7,314 nucleotides of DNA from JBFGCA01 sp041567315 (GTDB lineage Bacteria; Acidobacteriota; Thermoanaerobaculia; Multivoradales; JAHEKO01), in contig JBFGCA010000166.1 in assembly GCA_041567315.1 (NCBI GenBank), positions 1 through 7,314 of the forward strand, in the 5' to 3' direction. Positions 1 to 5,630 of the stretch are shown piece by piece (position 1 is the stretch's first letter; each line of letters opens with the position of its first letter). A program made the translations under genes and the position numbers. The notes beneath the pieces are model-generated. The model ran no database searches. It saw only the letters and a list, made by a program, of their open reading frames with translations, and was not told the origin of the DNA.

Positions 1-551
<551 letters not shown>

Positions 552-688
552 GAGCGGATTCTCGGGTGCTCGGGGCGCTGAGACGTCCCCCTCCCCAGCC
601 GGCGTCGGGCGGGAGATTTCGGGGATCTGGCTGGCGGGCGGTTTCGGCCTGGCGAGGGTCGCTCGGCACGCCCCTGCTACGAGCCGGC

Positions 689-694
689 AATATA
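689..694 (-). promoter_or_regulatory. Candidate -10 element for mreB
   Basis: On the minus strand the AT-rich island reads TATATT here, five of six matches to the TATAAT consensus. It would give an mreB leader of roughly 130 bases. No good -35 hexamer sits 16-18 bases upstream, so this is a weak call resting on the -10 match, the local AT richness and the need for a leftward promoter in this gap. Confidence 0.25.
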
Positions 695-741
695 GCACAA
701 AGCCTTCATAAAACTAGGCTTGCCGCCGCCGACGAGACTGC

Positions 742-770
742 TTGCCGGCCCCCGGAGCGGCTGGTACAGT
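742..770 (+). promoter_or_regulatory. Candidate sigma70-type promoter for the PpiD-like gene
   Basis: TTGCCG (742-747) and TACAGT (765-770) are separated by exactly 17 bases, each matching four of six consensus positions for -35 and -10. Transcription would start near 777, giving a leader of about 38 bases that contains the ribosome-binding site at 803-807. Spacing and placement are good, while the hexamer matches are moderate. Confidence 0.45.
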
Positions 771-802
771 CACGGCCCCGCCCCGCGCCCGGGGCCCCTC
801 CT

Positions 803-807
803 GGGAG
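803..807 (+). promoter_or_regulatory. Ribosome-binding site that fixes the PpiD-like start
   Basis: GGGAG lies 7 bases upstream of the ATG at 815. It supports that ATG over the in-frame upstream starts (the frame is open from 566) and agrees with the membrane anchor beginning right after this methionine. Confidence 0.6.
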
Positions 808-814
808 TCGTCTC

Positions 815-2749
815 ATGCTCAAGGTCTTCCGCGACAACCTGAAGTACCTCAGCTGGGTGCTGTGGGCGGTCATCGCCGTCTTCATCCTGTTCGTGTTCGT
901 CGATTTCGGGGCCACCGTCCCCAGCGGCACCGGCGCCCCGACCGACACTGCGGCGGTGGTGGGGCCCTACAGAGTCTCCTACGGCGAGTTCCAGCGCGCC
1001 TACCGCAACCGCGAGGACCAGCTTCGCGAGCAGCTCGGCGAGCAGTACGACCCGCAGCTCGCCCGCCAGATCGGCCTGCCGCTGCAGGTGCTCAACAGCC
1101 TGGTGGACGGCAAGATCCTGCTCGCCGAGGCGCGCAAGATGGGCCTGCAGGTGACCGACGGCGAGCTGCGCCGCTACCTGCTCGAGCAGTTCCAGGGCCA
1201 GGACGGGCGCTTCGTGGGCGGCGAGATCTACTCGCGCTACGTGCGGTCGCTGGGCTACCCGACGACCCAGGACTTCGAGGACGCCGTCCGCAACCAGCTG
1301 CTGACCGCCAAGGTCTACGACGTGCTGGCCCACAACCTGTGGGTGGCCGACGACGAGGTCGAGGAGACCTACAAGGAGCGGGTGGAGCGGGCCAAGATCC
1401 GCTTCCTGGTGCTCTCCGGCGAGCGCTTCCGCGACCAGATCGAGCCCACCGACGAGGAGTTGGCGGCCCACTTCGAGGCCCACCAGGACGAGTTCCGGAT
1501 CCCCGAGCAGCGGGTGGTCGACTATCTGGTGGTCGACCCCGAGGAGCTGCGCGCCACCCTCGAGCTGGACCCCGCCGAGCTCAGCGCCTACTACGAGCAG
1601 AGCGGTGAAGAGTTCGCCACCGAGGAGCAGGTGAAGGCGCGGCACATCCTGGTCAAGATCGACGCCGGGCGCACCGAAGAGGAGGCCGGCGAGGTGCTGG
1701 CCGCCGCCCGCCAGCGGCTCGAGGCGGGCGAGGAGTTCGCCGCCGTCGCCGCCGAGCTGTCCGACGATCCGGGCAGCAAGGAGCGGGGCGGCGACCTCGG
1801 CTTCTTCGGCCGCGGCCGCATGGTGCCCGAGTTCGAGGAGGCGGCCTTCGCGGGCGAGCCCGGCGAGCTGGTGGGGCCGGTGCGGACCGCCTTCGGGCTC
1901 CATCTGATCCAGGTCGAGGAGCGCCGCGAGGGCGGCCGCCGCCCCTTCGCGGAGGTCGAGGACGAGATCCGCGAGCGGCTGGTCTCCGAGCGCTCACGCA
2001 CCCTGGCCGAGTCGCGGGCCGGCGAGCTGGCGGCCCGTCTGCGCCGCGAGGGGACCGAGGCGGCGGCGCTGGCGGTCGAGCAGCCTGGAGTCCGCCACCA
2101 GACCACGCCGGCCTTCGGGCGCGAGGACGAGGTGCCGGGCATCGGGCGCGCCACCGCCTTCTCGGTGGCCGCCTTCGAGCTCGAGCCGGGGGGCGTGTCC
2201 GACCCGGTGCGGGTGGCCGGCGGCTGGGCCGTGCTGGCTTTGAAGGAGGTCCGCGAGCCGCGCCTGCCCGCGCTCGACGAGGTCCGGTCGCAGGTCGAGG
2301 CGGCGCTGGTGGCGGAGCGCCAGGAGGCGCTGGCCCGCCAGCGGCTGGAGGAGGCGCGCCGCGCGCTGGAGGGCGGCAAGAGCCTCGACGACGTCGCCGC
2401 CGAGCTGGAGCTCGAGGTCGAGGAGAGCGGTCTGTTCGGCGCCCGCGGCACAGTGGGCTCGCTGGGGCCGGCGCCGGCCGTCGCCGCCGCCGCCCTGGCG
2501 CTCGACGAGGGCGGCATCGGCGGGCCGCTGCCGACGGCGCGCGGACTGGTCCTCTTCGAGGTCAGCGAGCGGAAGCGCTTCGACCCCGAGCTCTACGCCC
2601 AGGAGGAGCCGGCGACCCGCGAGAACCTGCGCGGCGAGCGGCTCAACCAGATGATGGGCGCGCTGCTGGCCCAGCGCCGCGAGGAGCTCGAGGTCACCTA
2701 CGACCCGCAGCTGCTGGCCAACTTCGCCCCCGATCAGGCCGGGCCGTAG
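815..2749 (+). CDS. ppiD: PpiD/SurA-type membrane-anchored peptidyl-prolyl cis-trans isomerase
   Basis: A 644-residue protein, close to the length of E. coli PpiD (about 620). It should catalyse proline cis-trans isomerisation and act as a chaperone for proteins emerging into the periplasm, held to the inner membrane by an N-terminal anchor. The start MLKVFRDNLKYLSWVLW leads into one hydrophobic segment at about residues 12-30. A helical SurA_N-like chaperone region follows (about 40-200). The parvulin domain spans about 270-368: it opens with VKARHILVK (273-281), has D318-P-G-S-K and G325-G-D-L-G-F-F331, and ends with F360-G-L-H363-L-I-Q-V. Residues 370-640 hold two degenerate copies of the parvulin C-terminal half (about 453-479 and 560-585), both without the histidine. 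The C-terminus is Glu/Arg/Leu-rich and probably helical. It has its own promoter-like sequence and ribosome-binding site and lies 61 bases before ruvA. The fold is secure. The symbol is by architecture, and a general SurA/PrsA-like name is the alternative. Confidence 0.9.
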   Translation: MLKVFRDNLKYLSWVLWAVIAVFILFVFVDFGATVPSGTGAPTDTAAVVGPYRVSYGEFQRAYRNREDQLREQLGEQYDPQLARQIGLPLQVLNSLVDGKILLAEARKMGLQVTDGELRRYLLEQFQGQDGRFVGGEIYSRYVRSLGYPTTQDFEDAVRNQLLTAKVYDVLAHNLWVADDEVEETYKERVERAKIRFLVLSGERFRDQIEPTDEELAAHFEAHQDEFRIPEQRVVDYLVVDPEELRATLELDPAELSAYYEQSGEEFATEEQVKARHILVKIDAGRTEEEAGEVLAAARQRLEAGEEFAAVAAELSDDPGSKERGGDLGFFGRGRMVPEFEEAAFAGEPGELVGPVRTAFGLHLIQVEERREGGRRPFAEVEDEIRERLVSERSRTLAESRAGELAARLRREGTEAAALAVEQPGVRHQTTPAFGREDEVPGIGRATAFSVAAFELEPGGVSDPVRVAGGWAVLALKEVREPRLPALDEVRSQVEAALVAERQEALARQRLEEARRALEGGKSLDDVAAELELEVEESGLFGARGTVGSLGPAPAVAAAALALDEGGIGGPLPTARGLVLFEVSERKRFDPELYAQEEPATRENLRGERLNQMMGALLAQRREELEVTYDPQLLANFAPDQAGP

Positions 2750-2773
2750 CGGCGGCGACCCCCAACGGCGACA

Positions 2774-2789
2774 CCGGGCGGGCGCCCGG
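2774..2789 (+). terminator. Short GC hairpin between the PpiD-like gene and ruvA
   Basis: CCGGGC (2774-2779) pairs perfectly with GCCCGG (2784-2789) around a GGGC loop, starting 24 bases after the upstream stop codon. It is followed by a run of C, not T, so it is not a standard intrinsic terminator. It could slow polymerase, protect the upstream mRNA 3' end, or be chance in a GC-rich spacer. It ends just before the ruvA -10-like element, which suits separate transcription of the two genes. Confidence 0.25.
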
Positions 2790-2797
2790 CCCCCCGA

Positions 2798-2810
2798 TAG
2801 AATCCGGCCG
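2798..2810 (+). promoter_or_regulatory. Candidate leaderless promoter of ruvA (TAGAAT then 7 bases to GTG)
   Basis: TAGAAT (2798-2803) matches five of six bases of a -10 hexamer, and the GTG start of ruvA follows after exactly 7 bases. With normal initiation 6-8 bases downstream of -10, the transcript would begin at or next to the start codon. There is no Shine-Dalgarno sequence, as expected for leaderless translation. No clear -35 hexamer is visible. The same octamer TAGAATCC at the same distance precedes ruvB. Confidence 0.55.
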
Positions 2811-3404
2811 GTGATCGGGTCACTCGAAGGCCGGCTGCTGCGCACCACGCCGGAGAAGGTGCTGCTCGACCTCAACGGGGTCGGCTACGAGGTGCGGGTG
2901 CCGCTGTCGACCTTCTACGAGATCGAGCGGGCCGGCGACTCGGGGCGGGTCCGGCTGTTCATCCACACCCACGTCCGCGAGGACGCCATCGAGCTGTTCG
3001 GATTCTGGACCGAGCGCGAGAAGCTGCTGTTCGAGAAGCTGATCGGGGTGAGCGGCATCGGCCCCCGGCTGGCCCGGGTGATCCTTTCGGGGATGGCACC
3101 CGACGACCTGCTGGCGGCGCTCGCCGCCGGCGACGTGGGGCGGCTGACCCGCATTCCGGGGATCGGCAAGAAGACCGCCGAGCGGATGGTGGTCGACCTG
3201 CGCGACCGGGTGCAGGAGATGGCGGCCGACCTGCCCGCCCACCCCGAGCCGTCGGCCGACGACGACCTGGTGAGCGCCCTGGTCAACCTGGGCTACAAGC
3301 CGGCCGCCGCCGAGCGGGCGATCGCCGCCGCCCGCGAGGAGCTCCCCGAGGGCGCCTTCCACGAGCTGCTGCGGGCCGGCCTCAAGCGGCTGTCGCGGGC
3401 CTGA
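2811..3404 (+). CDS. ruvA: Holliday junction branch migration protein RuvA
   Basis: RuvA binds four-way DNA junctions as a tetramer, holds them in a square-planar shape and loads the RuvB motors that drive branch migration during recombinational repair. The protein has 197 residues, normal for the family. Domain I (about 1-65) is an OB fold that begins MIGSLEGRLLRTTPEKVLLD and contains GVGYEVRVP. Domain II holds two helix-hairpin-helix motifs, seen as I78-G-V-S-G-I-G-P85 and I115-P-G-I-G-K-K-T-A123. An acidic linker (about 140-150) leads to domain III, whose DDDLVSALVNLGYKP three-helix bundle contacts RuvB. The start is GTG with no ribosome-binding site, placed just after a -10-like element. 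The stop lies 21 bases from the stop of the convergent patatin-like gene. ruvC is not present in the window, and ruvB is separated from ruvA by that opposite-strand gene. Confidence 0.98.
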   Translation: MIGSLEGRLLRTTPEKVLLDLNGVGYEVRVPLSTFYEIERAGDSGRVRLFIHTHVREDAIELFGFWTEREKLLFEKLIGVSGIGPRLARVILSGMAPDDLLAALAAGDVGRLTRIPGIGKKTAERMVVDLRDRVQEMAADLPAHPEPSADDDLVSALVNLGYKPAAAERAIAAAREELPEGAFHELLRAGLKRLSRA

Positions 3405-3425
3405 GCGCAGCGCCCGGCCGTCCCG

Positions 3426-4205
3426 CTAGCGGCGCGCGTCGAGCAGCCGCCGGACGTCGTCGAGCCGCTCCTTCGCCGCTCGGTAGCCGATCTCGAAGAT
3501 CTCCTGCTGGTGGCGGGTGTCGAAGGTCCCGAAGTCGCTCAGCTCGGGCGGGCAGATCACCAGGTCGCAGTGGTGGAACTTGGCCCGCGAGACGTAGTAC
3601 ATGCCGATCTCGTAGGCCCTCACCGAGACCAACAGCGAGTTCTTCAGGTCGTCGCGCTCGATCGACCGCAGCGGCGTCGTGTAGACCCCGACGATGGTGT
3701 CGCACTGCCCCAGCAGCGGCTCCACCGGGAAGTTGTCGATGATGCCGCCGTCCGAGTACCAGCGGCCGTCGATCGCGGTGGGGGTGAAGACCATCGGCAC
3801 CGACGAGGAGGCCAGCACCGCGCGGATCAGCGGCCCCGAGGCGAAGATATCGAGCCGCGCGTTGACGATGTCGGTGGCGGTCAGGAACAGCTTGCGGTCG
3901 AGCGCCTCGAAGGAGTTGTCGGGGAAGTACTCCTCGAAATCGGCGACCACCTTCTCGGTGTCGATGAAGCCCGGCTTGGAGAGCGACAGCTTGGAGAGAC
4001 GGAACGGGCTCTTGACGCGGAAGAACTCGACCATCTCGTCGCCGTCGTAGCCCGCCGCGTAGAGGGCGGCGACGATGGCCCCGGCGCTGGTCGCCGACAG
4101 CACCTGGGGCTCGATCCCGGCCTCGCGGAGCGCCGCCAGCACGCCGGCGTGGGCGATCCCCCGCGCCCCGCCCCCCGACAGCACCATACCCAGCTCGTAT
4201 TCCAT
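3426..4205 (-). CDS. Patatin-like phospholipase (RssA/YchK-type serine hydrolase)
   Basis: A 259-residue single-domain protein of the bacterial patatin family, which hydrolyses acyl esters of phospholipids or other lipids with a Ser-Asp dyad. The oxyanion-hole glycine loop is G11-G-G-A-R-G16. The nucleophile elbow is A38-T-S40-A-G42, with Ser40 as nucleophile. The partner aspartate is D152 in D152-G-G154, followed by IIDNFPVEPL. The usual first glycine of the elbow (G-x-S-x-G) is alanine here. There is no signal peptide or membrane segment, so it is probably cytosolic or peripheral to the inner face of the membrane. A GGAG ribosome-binding site lies 7 bases upstream of the ATG. It sits on the opposite strand between ruvA and ruvB, convergent with the first and divergent from the second. 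The SKLSLSKPGFIDT and TATDIVNARLDIF stretches remind me of patatin-like proteins from Bacteroidota (recollection, not a search). The physiological substrate cannot be told from sequence. Confidence 0.92.
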   Translation of the reverse strand: MEYELGMVLSGGGARGIAHAGVLAALREAGIEPQVLSATSAGAIVAALYAAGYDGDEMVEFFRVKSPFRLSKLSLSKPGFIDTEKVVADFEEYFPDNSFEALDRKLFLTATDIVNARLDIFASGPLIRAVLASSSVPMVFTPTAIDGRWYSDGGIIDNFPVEPLLGQCDTIVGVYTTPLRSIERDDLKNSLLVSVRAYEIGMYYVSRAKFHHCDLVICPPELSDFGTFDTRHQQEIFEIGYRAAKERLDDVRRLLDARR

Positions 4206-4212
4206 GCCCGCG

Positions 4213-4216
4213 CTCC
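4213..4216 (-). promoter_or_regulatory. Ribosome-binding site of the patatin-like gene
   Basis: GGAG on the minus strand lies 7 bases before the ATG at 4205 and supports that start. The contrast with ruvA and ruvB, which have no such site, suggests that two translation-initiation modes coexist here. A GACAAT sequence (4229-4234, minus) could be its -10 element, but no good -35 is visible. Confidence 0.5.
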
Positions 4217-4263
4217 GCCCGCGGCCTTATTGTCGCATCCGCGAGCCGCGCCCGGCACCGGGC

Positions 4264-4276
4264 TAGAATCCCTCGC
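4264..4276 (+). promoter_or_regulatory. Candidate leaderless promoter of ruvB (TAGAAT then 7 bases to GTG)
   Basis: TAGAAT (4264-4269) is followed by 7 bases and the GTG start of ruvB, exactly as at ruvA; the shared core is TAGAATCC. No Shine-Dalgarno sequence lies in the 20 bases before the GTG and no -35 hexamer is evident. The 71-base gap between the patatin-like and ruvB starts must hold both divergent promoters. Confidence 0.55.
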
Positions 4277-5299
4277 GTGACCGCCAAGGGAAGACTGCTG
4301 GCCGGGGCCCCCGACCCCGAGGATCTGGGGATCGAGCAGTCGCTCCGGCCGCGCACCCTCGACGAGTACATCGGCCAGAGCCGCATCGTCGACAAGCTGA
4401 GGGTCTTCATCCAGGCGGCCCGCGAGCGGGGCGAGGCGCTGGATCACGTGCTGCTCTTCGGGCCGCCGGGCCTCGGCAAGACGACCCTCGCCCACATCAT
4501 CGCCCGCGAGATGGACACCACCATCCGCACCACCTCGGGCCCGGTGCTCGAGCGGGCCGGCGACCTGGCCGCCATCCTCACCAACCTGGAGGCCAAGCAG
4601 CTCCTGTTCATCGACGAGATCCACCGCCTGGGGCCGACCGTCGAGGAGATCCTCTATCCGGCGCTCGAGGACTACGCGCTCGACCTGGTGGTCGGCCAGG
4701 GACCGGCGGCGCGCACCATGCGCTTCGAGCTGCCGCGCTTCACCCTGGTCGGCGCCACCACCCGCGCCGGTCTGGTCACCGGCCCGCTGCGCGGCCGCTT
4801 CGGGATCGTCCACCGGCTCGACTTCTACGACCCCGAAGCGCTGGCCCGGATCGTCCACCGCTCGGCCGGCCTGCTCGACATCGAGGTCGACGAGGCCGGG
4901 GCACAGGAGATCGCCCGCCGCAGCCGCGGCACCCCGCGGGTCGCCAACCGCTTGCTCCGCCGGGTGCGCGACTACGCCCAGGTCGAGGGCGAGGGGCTGA
5001 TCGACGGCCAGACCGCCCGCGCCGGCCTCAAGATGCTCGAGGTCGACGAATCGGGCCTCGACGAGGTCGACCGCAAGATGCTCGGCGCCTTGATCGACCA
5101 CTACAAGGGCGGCCCGGCCGGCCTCAACGCCATCGCCGCCGCGGTCGGCGAGGACAGCGGCACCCTCGAGGACCTCTACGAGCCCTACCTGATCCAGGAG
5201 GGCTTCCTCCAGCGCACCAGCCGCGGCCGCGTCGCCACCCGCCGCGCCTACGAGCACCTCGGCCTGGCCCCCCCCGGCACCAGCGGCACGCTGTTCTGA
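4277..5299 (+). CDS. ruvB: Holliday junction branch migration DNA helicase RuvB
   Basis: RuvB is the hexameric AAA+ ATPase that, loaded by RuvA, pumps double-stranded DNA through its ring to move Holliday junctions. The protein has 340 residues, a full-length family member. Early signature residues SLRPRTLDEYIGQ (about 22-34) precede Walker A G62-P-P-G-L-G-K68-T-T70. Walker B is L109-L-F-I-D-E114-I-H. Sensor 1 lies in G159-A-T-T-R-A-G165, and the sensor 2 arginine is R221 in G218-T-P-R-V-A-N-R225. The C-terminal winged-helix DNA-binding domain (about 260-330) includes HYKGGPAGLNAIAAAVGED and EPYLIQEGFLQRTSRGR. The GTG start follows a -10-like element by 7 bases with no ribosome-binding site. 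The gene is on the same strand as ruvA but is separated from it by the opposite-strand patatin-like gene. An imperfect hairpin starts 3 bases after the stop codon. Confidence 0.98.
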   Translation: MTAKGRLLAGAPDPEDLGIEQSLRPRTLDEYIGQSRIVDKLRVFIQAARERGEALDHVLLFGPPGLGKTTLAHIIAREMDTTIRTTSGPVLERAGDLAAILTNLEAKQLLFIDEIHRLGPTVEEILYPALEDYALDLVVGQGPAARTMRFELPRFTLVGATTRAGLVTGPLRGRFGIVHRLDFYDPEALARIVHRSAGLLDIEVDEAGAQEIARRSRGTPRVANRLLRRVRDYAQVEGEGLIDGQTARAGLKMLEVDESGLDEVDRKMLGALIDHYKGGPAGLNAIAAAVGEDSGTLEDLYEPYLIQEGFLQRTSRGRVATRRAYEHLGLAPPGTSGTLF

Positions 5300-5301
5300 G
5301 A

Positions 5302-5327
5302 GATCGGCCAGTGTGGAGGCCTTGATC
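5302..5327 (+). terminator. Imperfect hairpin just after ruvB
   Basis: GATCGGCC (5302-5309) pairs with GGCC (5318-5321) and, past a TT bulge, GATC (5324-5327), leaving an 8-base loop. It starts 3 bases after the ruvB stop. No T-run follows, so it is not a classical intrinsic terminator, but the position suits a 3'-end stabiliser or a Rho-assisted stop. Confidence 0.3.
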
Positions 5328-5369
5328 GCTGCTCCAACGGTGTTCAGAAGGAGTCCGGTACGGCTGGGC

Positions 5370-5458
5370 GGCCACCTGGGCCGACTAAGTGGGTTCAACT
5401 GTCTGCTCGGAAATCCGGGAAAGCCGTTAGGGCCGGCAAGAGGCGAGCCCAAGTGGCC
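5370..5458 (+). ncRNA. Candidate structured RNA element, family unknown
   Basis: Bases 5370-5381 (GGCCACCTGGGC) pair with 5447-5458 (GCCCAAGTGGCC) in 11 of 12 positions, with one C/A mismatch. The enclosed 65 bases contain two further short hairpins: 5406-5410 with 5415-5419 around AAAT (one G-T pair), and 5423-5426 with 5434-5437. The result is a closing helix around a multi-branch junction of 89 bases. It does not match tRNA, tmRNA, SRP RNA, RNase P or any riboswitch I can recall. The strand is unknown. The closing helix is better than expected by chance at this spacing, but transcription is unproven. Confidence 0.3.
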
Positions 5459-5463
5459 ACACA

Positions 5464-5512
5464 CTCCCGCCTGGCTCACGCCGGGAGGATCGGCTGCGGC
5501 CTGACCCGCAGC
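5464..5512. repeat. Two adjacent perfect inverted repeats
   Basis: CTCCCG (5464-5469) pairs with CGGGAG (5482-5487) around a 12-base loop. GCTGCGG (5493-5499) pairs with CCGCAGC (5506-5512) around the loop CCTGAC. The second is a compact 7-bp stem that would be stable as RNA. They directly follow the structured element at 5370-5458. Neither has a T-tract on either strand. They may be part of the same RNA or of a regulatory leader for the kinase. Confidence 0.4.
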
Positions 5513-5630
5513 GGCTACCTCGACTTGGAGGCGGCGATCCCGGCGGGCCGCAGCAGAAGAACGCGCAGCACCCGATCGGCCCTCGACCACTCGCCATTCA
5601 TTGGTCCGTTACGGTCCACTGGCCCCAGCG

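Larger units (their letters stand above)
552..814. promoter_or_regulatory. Divergent intergenic region between mreB and the PpiD-like gene
   Basis: These 263 bases lie between two divergently transcribed genes and hold no convincing gene. Reading frames cross it, but none shows recognisable protein sequence. The notable content is an AT-rich island (688-717, about two thirds A+T in a ~70% GC window) and a sigma70-like promoter facing right (742-770). A leftward promoter for mreB probably lies in the AT-rich island. The region is therefore likely to hold both back-to-back promoters. That is inferred from gene orientation and base composition. Confidence 0.6.
5300..5630. other. Gene-free region rich in inverted repeats
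   Basis: These 331 bases separate ruvB from the lipid kinase. No reading frame here looks like protein and the periodic GC3 pattern of the flanking genes disappears. Base composition is visibly less GC-rich than the genes. It contains the hairpin after ruvB, a possible multi-branched RNA fold (5370-5458), two adjacent perfect hairpins (5464-5487 and 5493-5512) and presumably the kinase promoter. I see no transposase remnant, attachment site or tRNA. Confidence 0.6.

Noticed and set aside
566..814. In-frame N-terminal extension of the PpiD-like gene from 566
   Set aside because: The frame is open but the extension is Pro/Arg/Gly-rich with no family resemblance. The ATG at 815 has a ribosome-binding site and is followed at once by the expected membrane anchor.
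770..1903. Long minus-strand open frame opposite the PpiD-like gene (377 codons)
   Set aside because: Composition (His, Leu, Gly, Val-rich, low complexity) is typical of the antisense shadow of a GC-rich gene, and the plus-strand protein is unambiguous.
2750..2810. LexA/SOS operator upstream of ruvA
   Set aside because: ruv genes are SOS-controlled in E. coli, but no CTG-N10-CAG or GAAC-N4-GTTC type palindrome is visible here or upstream of ruvB. The LexA box of this lineage is unknown to me.
3423..3432. Perfect palindrome CCGCTAGCGG between the convergent ruvA and patatin-like stops, considered as bidirectional terminator
   Set aside because: It has no loop and no T-tract, and it overlaps the patatin-like stop codon. 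A ten-base GC-rich palindrome is easily expected by chance.
5385..5410. GGTTCAA as a tRNA T-loop
   Set aside because: The flanking 5-base arms do not pair and there is no acceptor or anticodon arm in register.
3881..5590. 569-codon minus-strand open frame covering ruvB and part of the patatin-like gene
   Set aside because: It lies antisense to ruvB, whose plus-strand protein is certain, and reads low-complexity Ala/Gly/Asp/Leu-rich sequence. It overlaps the true patatin-like gene in another frame.
5601..5630. TTG start at 5601 for the kinase
   Set aside because: It would add 10 residues (MVRYGPLAPA) with no family match. The ATG at 5631 directly precedes the conserved first beta strand.
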